DNA of 64,000 bases from CALBPI01 sp942491885 (GCA_942491885.1 CALOCQ010000002.1:744001-808000); one strand, 5' to 3'. Counted from the stretch's first letter, positions 35,462-43,981 are shown. Notes: a model not told the origin generated them from the sequence alone. A program made the numbers and translations.

Positions 35462-36511
35462 GTCAGTACCCCAGATACACCAGCCGCCGGCATCATCGCG
35501 CACATTAATCTGGCGCGCGGTTTTCGTGGCGGTGAACGCCAGACCGAGCTGTTGATTCGTGAGCTTGCCAGCCGCGGCTACCGGCAGCGCATCGTCGCGC
35601 GCAAGGCGCAGCCACTGATTGTCCGACTGGCAGACGTCCAGAATCTCGAACGCGTACCTGTCAGTGGCATCGTCTCGGCAACACGTGCGCTGCGCGGTGC
35701 GGCCATTGCGCATGCCCACGAAGGTCGTTGCGTGCAGGCCGCTGCCCTCGCGTATTGGACTATGGGCGTGCCGTATGTAATTACCCGCAGGGTCGTACGA
35801 CCGCTAGGTAACAATCCGGTGACAAAGGCGATGTATCGGAATGCGGCGCAACTCGTCGGCCTCTCGCGCAGCATCGCGTCGCAGTTACGCGACTATGCAC
35901 CCGGCAGTGAGATTGATGTCATCCCAAGTGCATTTACGCCGGCCATCGTTGACGAGAGCACATCGAAAGCACTGCGCCGACGGTTCGGGCCGGGGCCTAT
36001 TGTGGGTCACGTCGGGGCACTCATTCGCGACCAGAAAGGGCACGGCACGCTGATCGCCGCGGCCCGGCAGCGGCCCGGCATGCAGTTCGTATTTGTCGGT
36101 AGCGGCGAGGACGAAGCGAAGCTCAAAGACGAGAGTCGCGACCTTGGCAACGTGCACTTCACGGGCCAGGTCACCGATGTCGCCAGCCACCTCGCCGCAT
36201 TCGATATTTTCGCGTTTCCGTCGCTGTTCGAAGGCCTCGGCTCGATCCTTCTGGATGCGATGCATGCAGGCCTGCCGATCGTGGCGACCGAGGTTGGCGG
36301 CATACCGGACATTATCGGCCATGAATACAACGGGCTGTTGATTCCGCCTTCCGATCCGGACGCACTGGTTGCCGCGCTCGATCGCATCGACGGCGACGAC
36401 GCACTATGCGAGCGCTTCGCGAGGGCTAACCGCGAGGAGATACTGAAGTACAGCAGTGCGTGCATGGCCGATCGCTATGTGCCGATCTATCAACGCCTCA
36501 TGTCTGGCTAA
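35462..36511 (+). CDS. Glycosyltransferase, GT4 family; no canonical start codon visible
   Basis: Homology-like sequence starts well before the first ATG/GTG/TTG codon: HINLARGFRGGERQT, typical of the N-terminus of this GT4 group, is in frame at about residues 14-28 if translation begins at 35462. The frame is open from 35396 but holds no ATG, GTG or TTG until TTG at 35552, which would cut off this motif. GGAG at 35450-35453 is ideally placed 8 bases before GTC at 35462, so a non-standard start, or a mutation or base error in a former GTG, is likely. Other landmarks: VGHVGALIRDQKGHG, FVGSGEDEAKLK and FPSLFEGLGSILLDAM (E-x7-D variant of the donor site). Retaining transferase, acceptor unknown. 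Confidence 0.78.
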   Translation, partial: VSTPDTPAAGIIAHINLARGFRGGERQTELLIRELASRGYRQRIVARKAQPLIVRLADVQNLERVPVSGIVSATRALRGAAIAHAHEGRCVQAAALAYWTMGVPYVITRRVVRPLGNNPVTKAMYRNAAQLVGLSRSIASQLRDYAPGSEIDVIPSAFTPAIVDESTSKALRRRFGPGPIVGHVGALIRDQKGHGTLIAAARQRPGMQFVFVGSGEDEAKLKDESRDLGNVHFTGQVTDVASHLAAFDIFAFPSLFEGLGSILLDAMHAGLPIVATEVGGIPDIIGHEYNGLLIPPSDPDALVAALDRIDGDDALCERFARANREEILKYSSACMADRYVPIYQRLMSG

Positions 36512-36540
36512 CCTTGTGACACTCTGCAAGTCAGCAACCG

Positions 36541-37482
36541 CTAGTCGTCGCTGACTTGATCCGCTGTCCGGGCTGCGTTCTGTATGAACGCAATGATGTC
36601 CGCGGCCGTCGGCGCCAGACCATCGAACGGGCCTGCCATTGCGGCAACAACGCGCGCATGACCGACCTCGTCATACAGATGCAGCTCCACCGACACACCG
36701 GCATCGCGCAAACGCGCGGCGAGTCGCTCGCTGTTTGCTGCATAAACCGTCTCGTCGTCGGTACCGTGTATTAGCAACGTTCTCGGCGCACCGGCATCGA
36801 CAAACGTGACCGGCTGGCTGTCTTGCCGCGATACCTGCGGAAATACGTTTAGCAGATAGCCGCTCTCGATCGGCAGGAAATCGTAAGGGCCCGACAGGCC
36901 GATGAGCCCGGCAATATCGCCCTGCTTCATACCGACGTCTTCGATGAACTGCGTATCCAATGCAAGCATCGCGGCGATATACGCGCCCGCCGAATGCCCG
37001 GCGACAAAGAGCCGGCCGGGATCGCCGCCATAGCGGGAAATGTTGTTGTGGACCCAACCCAGCGCAAGCGCACTGTCTTTGATGAAATCCGGAAACGCCA
37101 CCTGCGGATACAGTCTGTAGTCAGGTAGTACCACGATGATCCCCGCATCGGTCAGCCGCGATGCCACAAACTCATAATCGTCCTTGCTGCCCTCACGCCA
37201 TCCGCCGCCATAAAAGAACACGACGACCGGCGCACCGGACACACCCTTTTCGGGCACATGTATATCCAGTGTCTGGCGTGGCCCTTCGGCGTAGGCGATA
37301 TCGCGATCGCTCGTGTAGTGGCCCGATGGCGTCAGGCCGTTGACCACATCGAAAGAGCTGCAGCCCGCAACAGCGAACAGCATTGCCGCCAACAGGCCCG
37401 GATACCATACGGCTTGTTTCGACCGGCTTTCCGGCGGCCGTGACCGGCGAATTCGCGAGGGATCGCTCCATATATTGGGCAT
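36541..37482 (-). CDS. Alpha/beta-hydrolase lipoprotein (esterase, BD-FAE/arylformamidase-like)
   Basis: 313 residues. A basic N-region followed by a hydrophobic helix ending in LFAVAGC (Cys41) suggests a lipoprotein with a long n-region; an internal start could shorten it. The catalytic domain has the oxyanion motif FYGGGWREG, nucleophile elbow VAGHSAGAYIA (GxSxG), an Asp in LIHGTDDETV and His in DEVGHARVV, a complete triad. It resembles carboxylesterases of the hormone-sensitive-lipase/kynurenine formamidase group, acting in the periplasm or outer membrane. Converges on the glycosyltransferase, divergent from the TPR protein. Confidence 0.85.
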   Translation of the reverse strand: MPNIWSDPSRIRRSRPPESRSKQAVWYPGLLAAMLFAVAGCSSFDVVNGLTPSGHYTSDRDIAYAEGPRQTLDIHVPEKGVSGAPVVVFFYGGGWREGSKDDYEFVASRLTDAGIIVVLPDYRLYPQVAFPDFIKDSALALGWVHNNISRYGGDPGRLFVAGHSAGAYIAAMLALDTQFIEDVGMKQGDIAGLIGLSGPYDFLPIESGYLLNVFPQVSRQDSQPVTFVDAGAPRTLLIHGTDDETVYAANSERLAARLRDAGVSVELHLYDEVGHARVVAAMAGPFDGLAPTAADIIAFIQNAARTADQVSDD

Positions 37483-37555
37483 TTCTTGGTGCTCGGCGGG
37501 GTAATTAGCTCAAATGATACTGTAACCGAGCCCGCGCGCCGGTAACATTGCCGAT

Positions 37556-39775
37556 ATGAGTCTGATTTCAGAGTTGAAGCGGCGTAACGTTTTCCGCGTC
37601 GCGACCGCCTACATTATTGCCGGCTGGATCATCATGCAGGTCATCGACGTCATGTCGCCGGCCCTGCAGTTTCCGGACTGGGTCGCTAGCCTGATGGCCG
37701 TCATCCTGATGATCGGTTTTCCGATAGCGATCGTGGTCTCCTGGATCTATGAAGTCACAGAAGACGGTCTCAAGAAAACGACTGCGATTGGCGACCAGCC
37801 GAGCATAACCCACCAGACCGGTCGTCGACTCGATGTTGCGATTATTGCCGGCCTGCTGCTCGTTGGCGGGCTGATCATCTGGCAACAGTTGAGCCCCGCT
37901 CAATCGAGTGGAGATGCGCCGACCGCCATAGCAGAACAGGACGCGTCCGGTAACGCGCGCAGCACAGATGCTGGTCAAGCATCGGCCGCCATTGCCACCG
38001 AGCCAGAGCCCGAGGTCATCAACCAGCGATCGGTAGCGGTATTACCGTTCGTCGATCTCTCGGCCGAGGGCGATCAGGAATATTTCGCGGATGGTATCTC
38101 CGAGGAAATCCTCAATGTTCTCGCCGGCGTGCGCGCGCTGAAGGTAGCGGGCCGCACATCATCATTCTCTTTCAAGGGCAAGAATGACGACCTGCGTAAG
38201 ATCGGTACCATTCTCGGCGTCGCTAACATCCTCGAAGGCTCGGTGCGCAAACAGGGCAACCGGATTCGGGTCACGGCGCAGCTGATCAAAGCAGACGATG
38301 GCTTCCATCTGTGGTCACAAACCTTCGATCGCGACCTTAATGACATTTTCGCGGTGCAGGACGAAATCGCCGGGCAGATCCTGAAAGCGATGACCGCGCA
38401 GTTTGCCGAATCGCCATTGGAGACACCGAGCGTAAAGCGCACCGATGTGCGCGCCTATGACGCCTATCTGGAAGCGAAAGAACTGATCTATTCCCGCCAG
38501 ATGGCCGCGATGGAAAGGGCCGTGACCCTGCTGGACGAAGCCATCCGCATCGACCCCAACTACGCCGCGCCGTATGCGCAGCGCGCGCTGGCCGAGTCGC
38601 TGATGTCCGATGCGCCCGGCAGCTACGGCACGATCCCGGTAGCGGAAGCACTACCCCGCGCCATCGCATTCGCCGACCGCGCGCTCGAACTCAATGGCGA
38701 GCTGGCGGACGGACACGCGGTGCGCGGGCTACTTTACCTGGACACCGGACAGATCGAGCAGGCCACCGGCAGCTTGCGACGCGCCGTCGACATTAACCCC
38801 AATCACCTGGACGCGCGCAACTGGCTCGCGCTCGCGCTCAGCACCAATGGACGCTATCGTGATGCTGCTCAACAACAGGTCGCGTTATTCGAATTCGACC
38901 CGCTCTACCCGCCGATTGCCGCGAACGTCGTGACCCAACTGTTGCGCATCGGTGACGTCGACCGCGCAACGCAATTGATCACACGCATGGAGCGCTTCGA
39001 GAATAACCAGCAGGTTACTTCGTGGGCGGCATCGATCCTGCTTGGCGCGACCGGCAACGTTGCCGAAGCCATCAAGTTGTCAGACCCGCAGAACACACAA
39101 TTTCCGAATACTGTACGCGGGTCCGGCCTGGCATTTGCACGCCTCGACATTGGCGATATCGAGGGTGCGCGCAGCTACGGTTACGAATTCGTCAATATCT
39201 ACGCCGATGTCGCAGCCGGCAACCACGACGAGGCGATTGCGGGCGCCAGACGCCTGCTGGATGCAAACCCGGACTACTACGCAACCCAGATTGATTATAT
39301 TTCGATACTGGGCGCTACGCGTGAGCACGAAGCACTTGTGCGCTACTACCGCGACACCTACGGCGATGACCTGATTTTCGAAAACAAGCTCTATCAACCG
39401 TTTCTGGCGGCTCTACCTCCGTTCGGCGACGTGGCCGTCGCGCTAAAGAAAGTTGGCGACCAGAACGCATACGACTCGCTAATGCGACGTTGGCGCACGG
39501 CGATCGATATAGGTCGCGCCGGTGGTGCCAACAACCGCGGGTTTAATACGGCCGATGCACTGTGGCATGCGCTCAACGGCAATCTCGACAAAGCGGTGGC
39601 GTTTCTGAATACCATCTCTGAACAAAGAAACGGCTTGCTCGGTTTAGGATTATCGGACTCGGCCCTGAACGATCTGCTCGCCGGCCACCCGGGATACATA
39701 GAAATTTCCCAGACAAATCTCCGTCGTGTCAACGAGGAACGCGGCAAGCTTGGACTGGAATCGATCGTATTCTAA
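37556..39775 (+). CDS. Membrane-anchored TPR protein with TolB-like/FlgO-type N-terminal domain
   Basis: 739 residues. MSLISELKRRNVFRVATAYII is a widespread N-terminal signature followed by two or three membrane helices (about 15-35, 45-65 and 90-105), then a linker, then the domain SVAVLPFVDLSAEGDQEYFADG with GRTSSFSFKGKNDDLRKIG and VRVTAQLI-like segments (about 158-280). This domain commonly replaces the catalytic part in proteins otherwise annotated as adenylate-cyclase or CadC-like regulators. The rest (about 290-739) is TPR repeats. No DNA-binding or cyclase motif is visible. Probably a scaffold or sensor facing the cytoplasm or periplasm; topology is uncertain. Confidence 0.82.
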   Translation: MSLISELKRRNVFRVATAYIIAGWIIMQVIDVMSPALQFPDWVASLMAVILMIGFPIAIVVSWIYEVTEDGLKKTTAIGDQPSITHQTGRRLDVAIIAGLLLVGGLIIWQQLSPAQSSGDAPTAIAEQDASGNARSTDAGQASAAIATEPEPEVINQRSVAVLPFVDLSAEGDQEYFADGISEEILNVLAGVRALKVAGRTSSFSFKGKNDDLRKIGTILGVANILEGSVRKQGNRIRVTAQLIKADDGFHLWSQTFDRDLNDIFAVQDEIAGQILKAMTAQFAESPLETPSVKRTDVRAYDAYLEAKELIYSRQMAAMERAVTLLDEAIRIDPNYAAPYAQRALAESLMSDAPGSYGTIPVAEALPRAIAFADRALELNGELADGHAVRGLLYLDTGQIEQATGSLRRAVDINPNHLDARNWLALALSTNGRYRDAAQQQVALFEFDPLYPPIAANVVTQLLRIGDVDRATQLITRMERFENNQQVTSWAASILLGATGNVAEAIKLSDPQNTQFPNTVRGSGLAFARLDIGDIEGARSYGYEFVNIYADVAAGNHDEAIAGARRLLDANPDYYATQIDYISILGATREHEALVRYYRDTYGDDLIFENKLYQPFLAALPPFGDVAVALKKVGDQNAYDSLMRRWRTAIDIGRAGGANNRGFNTADALWHALNGNLDKAVAFLNTISEQRNGLLGLGLSDSALNDLLAGHPGYIEISQTNLRRVNEERGKLGLESIVF

Positions 39776-39843
39776 ACGCATAACGCAGAGCGCCGAATCC
39801 GGCGTGTATTCCATCCCGGCTAACGATAGACTAATCCCATAAA

Positions 39844-39859
39844 GCGCCTCGTCAGGCGC
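39844..39859 (+). other. Small hairpin in the ndh leader
   Basis: GCGCCT (39844-39849) and AGGCGC (39854-39859) form a 6-bp stem with a CGTC loop, directly before the GGAAAA element that could serve as the ndh ribosome-binding site. It may modulate translation of ndh. No T-run follows, so it is not a terminator. Confidence 0.35.
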
Positions 39860-39872
39860 GGAAAACACATTC

Positions 39873-41162
39873 ATGAAACAACGCATTATCATCGTCGGCG
39901 GCGGTGCCGGCGGCCTTGAGCTGGCGGTCAGGCTGGCGCGCAAGCTCAAGCGCGACAAGAACACCGAAGTCATGCTGATCGACAAGAACCCGACGCACAT
40001 CTGGAAGCCGCTGTTCCATGAAGTCGCCACGGGCTCGATGAACAGCTACCACGACGAGGCCAGCTATCTGATGCTGGCGCGCAAGCACGGATTCAACTTC
40101 ATTCTCGGCCGCGTGACGCGCATCGATGCCGGTGCACGCAATGTCAGCCTGGCGCCGATGCTCGACGACGACGGAGAACAAATGGTCGAGGCGCGTGAAT
40201 ACGGGTTTGATCAAATGGCCATTGCGGTCGGCAGCCTGAGCAACGACTTCGGCATTCCCGGCGTACAAGAATTCAGCCGCCAGTTAGACTCGCGCGAGGA
40301 AGCGGAACGCTTCCACAAGCATTTCACGACCCAGCTACAGCGCACCAATTTATCGTCTACCGAATCCTCTCTGCCGATTGCCATTGTCGGTGGCGGCGCG
40401 ACCGGCGTTGAGCTCGCCGCCGACATGCACAATGTCGTCGAGCGGCTGCGCGAGTATGGCTTCGAGCACTTCTCGAAAGAGCGCCTTAGTGTCAGTTTGA
40501 TCGAAGCAGCACCAGGCCTGTTGCCGCGTCTGCCCGACCGGATTGGCGTTTCTGTAAAACGCGAGCTGGAACGGATCGGCGTCAAGGTGCATGTCAGCAC
40601 GACGGTCGCGCGAGTTGAGAAAGACTGTGTCGTGACCAGCGATGAGCAGCGCATCCCGGCCAGCATCAGCGTCTGGGCGGCGGGTGTAAAAGCGCCGGCG
40701 TGGCTGGCCGACAGCGGTCTGCCTATCGACCGGCTCGGGCGCGTGATGGTCAACGATGACCTTGGCGTCGTCGATATGCCCGGCGTCTATGCGATCGGCG
40801 ATTGCTGTGTATGCAAGATGGCGGACGGCAGCGAAGTACCGCCGCGCGCACAGGCGGCGCACCAGATGGCCACGATCGCGGCGAAGAACATTCTAGCGCT
40901 GCGCCGCGGGCGTCGAGCGAGGTCATTCAAGTACCGCGACTTCGGCAGCCTGGTGAGCCTGAGCAAGTACTCGACCGTAGGCAACCTGATGGGCAACCTG
41001 GTGCGCGGCACGATATTCGTCGAAGGCTGGGTCGCGCGAATCGTCTACCTGTCACTCTACAGGATGCATCAGGCTACGATTCACGGGCGTTTTTCGACGT
41101 TGCTTATCATGCTCGGCGACCGCATCTACAAGGCAACAAGGGCGTCCGTTAAGCTGCACTGA
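39873..41162 (+). CDS. ndh: Type II NADH dehydrogenase (NDH-2)
   Basis: 429 residues; non-pumping NADH:quinone oxidoreductase bound to the inner membrane surface. FAD loop IIIVGGGAGGLELAVRLARK at the N-terminus, NADH loop IAIVGGGATGVELAADMHN at about 169-188, and the FAD-binding GVYAIGDCC near 305. The C-terminal region (FVEGWVARIVYLSLYRMHQ) is amphipathic and typical for membrane attachment; QAAHQMA preceding it is the quinone-site AQxAxQ-like motif. Followed immediately by a short hairpin and T-run that may end transcription. Confidence 0.94.
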   Translation: MKQRIIIVGGGAGGLELAVRLARKLKRDKNTEVMLIDKNPTHIWKPLFHEVATGSMNSYHDEASYLMLARKHGFNFILGRVTRIDAGARNVSLAPMLDDDGEQMVEAREYGFDQMAIAVGSLSNDFGIPGVQEFSRQLDSREEAERFHKHFTTQLQRTNLSSTESSLPIAIVGGGATGVELAADMHNVVERLREYGFEHFSKERLSVSLIEAAPGLLPRLPDRIGVSVKRELERIGVKVHVSTTVARVEKDCVVTSDEQRIPASISVWAAGVKAPAWLADSGLPIDRLGRVMVNDDLGVVDMPGVYAIGDCCVCKMADGSEVPPRAQAAHQMATIAAKNILALRRGRRARSFKYRDFGSLVSLSKYSTVGNLMGNLVRGTIFVEGWVARIVYLSLYRMHQATIHGRFSTLLIMLGDRIYKATRASVKLH

Positions 41163-41183
41163 CCCGTTTCAAACCGGGCTTTT
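41163..41183 (+). terminator. Possible rho-independent terminator of ndh
   Basis: CCCGTT-TCA-AAC(C)GGG directly after the ndh stop forms a 6-bp stem with one bulge, followed by CTTTT. The T-run is short, so strength is doubtful. Located 300 bases before the speD start, it would separate the ndh and polyamine transcripts. Confidence 0.4.
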
Positions 41184-41296
41184 CCGGTGGTGCTCCCTGG
41201 CAACCCTGCGCGTTGTCAGCCGCCCTCAAACCAGAGCGCTGACGGCGCACGGCACGGGCCGGGGCCGAAGCGTCGCCTCTTGCCGCAAAATTTTGT

Positions 41297-41345
41297 TCGA
41301 ATTTCGTATTCGAGCGCTTGTGTTCTGCCCAAAAATGCCTAAAAT
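41297..41345 (+). promoter_or_regulatory. Candidate speD promoter with an adjacent operator-like inverted repeat
   Basis: TTGTGT (41318-41323) and TAAAAT (41340-41345) with a 16-base spacer resemble a sigma-70 promoter. Immediately upstream is a perfect inverted repeat TCGAAT-N5-ATTCGA (41297-41313), a plausible repressor or activator site. Transcription would start near 41352, leaving a leader of about 120 bases before speD. The remaining part of the 309-base gap after ndh shows only GC-rich sequence without a gene. Confidence 0.4.
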
Positions 41346-41384
41346 CCTGCTCACCTAACAATACCGAGGCCTTTATGTCTCCCA

Positions 41385-41436
41385 GCTAACAGCGCGTTGG
41401 CGATCCATGCTCCCCGGAGCGGTTCAGCGCGTTAGC
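41385..41436 (+). promoter_or_regulatory. Predicted structured leader RNA upstream of speD
   Basis: GCTAA (41385-41389) plus CGCG (41393-41396) can pair with CGCG (41428-41431) plus TTAGC (41432-41436), with a three-base bulge, enclosing a small GCTC-CCCG-GAGC hairpin (41409-41420). The 3' side ends 22 bases before the speD Shine-Dalgarno sequence. I do not recognise it as a known riboswitch class. Covariation in relatives would be needed to call it structured RNA. Confidence 0.3.
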
Positions 41437-41471
41437 CCACAACGTGTTTACTGCTTACGAGGTAGCTGCCA

Positions 41472-41951
41472 ATGGCGTTTGATGCTGTTGTTGTTCGTCG
41501 TAGCGATATCTGGCCGATGCATGACCAGACCGCTAACGCGAGCCCCGATTCCGAGGTCGCTCAAGACCATTTCATTGTTCGTGACGGCGAAGAGTTCGCC
41601 GGCACCCACGTGATCATTGACCTGTGGGAAGCCCAGGGCATTGACGAGCTTGATCGCATGGAAGCGGCATTCCGTGAGACCATCGATGTTTGCGGCGCGA
41701 CACTGCTGCACATCCACCTGCACCACTTCACACCGAACGACGGTATCAGCGGCGTCGCCGTACTGGCCGAATCGCATATCAGCGTACATACATGGCCCGA
41801 ACGCGGCTTTGCGGCCTTTGATGTATTCATGTGTGGTGATGCAAAACCCGAGCTCGCCGTTAGCGTTCTGAAGAAGCACTTCAGCCCGGCACGCATCGAT
41901 GTGAATGAGATGCGGCGTGGCCGCGTGCAAAACACGACGCACTACGAGTAG
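41472..41951 (+). CDS. speD: S-adenosylmethionine decarboxylase proenzyme (short bacterial SpeH type)
   Basis: 159 residues; cleaves itself to generate the pyruvoyl cofactor and decarboxylates SAM to supply aminopropyl groups for spermidine. Cleavage site: ESHISVHTWPE, between E100 and S101 (S101 becomes pyruvoyl); processing His in the SVHTWPE segment and Cys in DVFMCGDAKPE are also present. Homologues of this short class are about 120-130 residues with the cleavage Ser near 63-68, so about 35 extra residues precede the core here; the SD GAGGT at 41459-41463, 8 bases before the ATG, supports the long start. First gene of the polyamine operon; speE follows after 9 bases. Confidence 0.93.
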   Translation: MAFDAVVVRRSDIWPMHDQTANASPDSEVAQDHFIVRDGEEFAGTHVIIDLWEAQGIDELDRMEAAFRETIDVCGATLLHIHLHHFTPNDGISGVAVLAESHISVHTWPERGFAAFDVFMCGDAKPELAVSVLKKHFSPARIDVNEMRRGRVQNTTHYE

Positions 41952-41960
41952 CAGACCCAC

Positions 41961-42818
41961 ATGGCATTTTTTGAAGAAACGCTCTACGACGCGATCGCCC
42001 AGAAGTTTCGCATCGATAAACTGTATTTCGAGAACAAGACCGACCATCAGCATCTGATGATTTTTCACAATGCGATGCTCGGGCGTGTGATGACACTCGA
42101 CGGCGTCGTGCAGACCACGGAAGCCGACGAATTCGTCTATCACGAAATGATGGCGCACGTGCCGATCATCGCGCATGGCGCGGTAAAGCGCGTGCTGATC
42201 GTTGGCGGTGGCGACGGCGGAATGTTGCGCGAGGTCCTGAAGCACCCGATTGATCACGTCACGCAAGTCGAGATCGATGCGAGCGTCGTGGAAATGGCCA
42301 AGACCTATCTGCCGCGCCACTCGGCCGGCGCCTATGATGACCAACGCCTGAACCTGGTGATCGATGATGGCATGCAGTTCGTGCGCGAATCGCGCGACAC
42401 GTTCGACGTCATTATCGTCGACAGCACCGACCCGATCGGCCCCGGCGAGGTTTTATTCAGCGAGGATTTCTATGCGCTCGCCAAGGCACGACTTACCGAG
42501 GGTGGTGTCATTGTCACGCAGAACGGCGTGCCGTTTCTGCAGCCGGAAGAACTGACAACCACCCATCGCCGCCTGCTACGCCATTTCGCGGATGCCAGCT
42601 TCTATTGCGCGCCCGTGCCGACCTACTACGGCGGCTTCATGACCTTTGGCTGGGCGAGCGACAATGCCGCCTTGCGCGCTACAGACCCGACGACGCTCGC
42701 CGCGCGTGTCGATGCGTCAGGCCTTATGACACGCTATTACAATGCCGCCATGCATCACGCCTGCTTCGCGCTGCCGCAATATATCGTGGCGGCGCTGGCC
42801 GAGCCCGCGGCCGGCTGA
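41961..42818 (+). CDS. speE: Spermidine synthase (aminopropyltransferase)
   Basis: 285 residues; transfers the aminopropyl group of decarboxylated SAM to putrescine. Seen: N-terminal beta-hairpin domain (TLYDAIAQKFRIDKLYFENKT region), the Rossmann loop LIVGGGDGGMLREVLKH, VTQVEIDASVVEMAKTYLP, VIDDGMQFVRE and VIIVDSTDPIGPGEVLF with the catalytic Asp. Length equals E. coli SpeE (288). Sits between speD (9 bases) and the decarboxylase (2 bases), clearly one operon. Spermidine rather than spermine product is inferred from family and context. Confidence 0.95.
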   Translation: MAFFEETLYDAIAQKFRIDKLYFENKTDHQHLMIFHNAMLGRVMTLDGVVQTTEADEFVYHEMMAHVPIIAHGAVKRVLIVGGGDGGMLREVLKHPIDHVTQVEIDASVVEMAKTYLPRHSAGAYDDQRLNLVIDDGMQFVRESRDTFDVIIVDSTDPIGPGEVLFSEDFYALAKARLTEGGVIVTQNGVPFLQPEELTTTHRRLLRHFADASFYCAPVPTYYGGFMTFGWASDNAALRATDPTTLAARVDASGLMTRYYNAAMHHACFALPQYIVAALAEPAAG

Positions 42819-42820
42819 GC

Positions 42821-43981
42821 ATGTCGCGCTCGATCACGCTCGGCGCCAGCGATGCAGAGATTGCGCGCTATAACGCGCTGGTCGCCGAGCATGGCTCTCC
42901 ATTGCTGGTGTATGACCCGGCCGTGGTCACGCAACGCTATCGAGCGCTGCAACAAGCCCTGCCGGGCGTGACTTTTTTCTATGCGGTCAAAGCGCTGCCG
43001 AGCGAACATGTCATTCGCACCATCGATAAATTGGGCGGCGGCTTCGACGTCGCCTCCGGCGGCGAGACCGAGCTGCTGCTGCGAGAGGATGTCTTCGGGC
43101 GGCGCACCATTCACACCCACCCGATAAAAAAAGACAGTGAGATTCGCAGCGCGCTGCGCTACGGCGCAACAACCTTCGTCGTCGACAACGAATACGAGCT
43201 GACCAAATTCACCCCCTACCGGTCGCGCGTCGGCATCCTGATTCGGGTGAGCTTCAGAAGCCCCGGCGCCATCGTCGACCTGTCGCGGAAGTTTGGCTGC
43301 GCCTGGGAAGACGTGCCGGCATTGATCAGTAAAGCGCAATCGCTTGGCATTCATGTGAAAGGACTAAGTTTCCACGTGGGTTCGCAGTGCAGCGATGCGG
43401 CCAAGCATGTCGAGGCGATCGAGCGCTGCGCCGAGCTGATGCGCAATGATCAGGCCGCGCCGATGAGCGTGCTGGATATCGGCGGTGGCTTTCCGACCGA
43501 CTACGCACGCGAGGGTCTCGACCTGATCGAATTCTGCGCGCCGATACGCAACGCGCTTTCGCAGCTCCCCAAAGACTGGGACGTCATCGCCGAGCCGGGC
43601 CGGGTACTGGTCGCGCCGGCCGTTATCAGCATCACCACCATTGTCGGTAAATCAGTGCGCGACGGCGTTCACTGGTACTACCTCGACGACGGCGTGTACG
43701 GCTCGTTCTCAGGACAGATCTACGATCACGCCGAGTACCCTTTGCAGGTGTTGAAGGATGGCCCGACGCACACCAGCGTGCTGGCCGGGCCGACCTGCGA
43801 CTCGATCGATATCGTTGCCGAGTCCGTGCAGCTACCGGAGCTTGAACCGGGTGATCTGATCATTGGCCACGAGATGGGCGCCTATACTGCGGCGACCAAG
43901 ACGCGCTTTAATCTGTTGCCGGATGCGAAGTTTATAAACCTCGCCGAGGCGACCGGGACGCGTCAATTGCCCGAATCATAG
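42821..43981 (+). CDS. PLP-dependent ornithine (or lysine/ornithine) decarboxylase, alanine-racemase fold
   Basis: 386 residues from the ATG at 42821; a frame extending back to 42605 overlaps speE and is not used. PLP Lys in FFYAVKALP (K57), GLSFHVGSQC, the Gly-rich VLDIGGGFPTDY, EPGRVLVAPA, and the catalytic Cys in GPTCDSID (C326), placing it in the ODC/LODC/DAP decarboxylase fold III family. The GPTCDS-D motif and lack of the DAP-decarboxylase arginine pattern favour ornithine, i.e. putrescine synthesis, consistent with cotranscription with speD and speE (2-base spacing). Not related to the E. coli SpeC fold, so no symbol given. Some family members also accept lysine. Confidence 0.9.
   Translation: MSRSITLGASDAEIARYNALVAEHGSPLLVYDPAVVTQRYRALQQALPGVTFFYAVKALPSEHVIRTIDKLGGGFDVASGGETELLLREDVFGRRTIHTHPIKKDSEIRSALRYGATTFVVDNEYELTKFTPYRSRVGILIRVSFRSPGAIVDLSRKFGCAWEDVPALISKAQSLGIHVKGLSFHVGSQCSDAAKHVEAIERCAELMRNDQAAPMSVLDIGGGFPTDYAREGLDLIEFCAPIRNALSQLPKDWDVIAEPGRVLVAPAVISITTIVGKSVRDGVHWYYLDDGVYGSFSGQIYDHAEYPLQVLKDGPTHTSVLAGPTCDSIDIVAESVQLPELEPGDLIIGHEMGAYTAATKTRFNLLPDAKFINLAEATGTRQLPES

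Noticed and set aside
41407..41471. Possible upstream peptide in the speD leader (ATG at 41407)
   Set aside because: It has no SD, runs over the speD start in another frame, and its composition looks random.
42605..42820. Longer N-terminus of the ornithine decarboxylase
   Set aside because: It overlaps the speE coding region in another frame; the family N-terminus begins at 42821.
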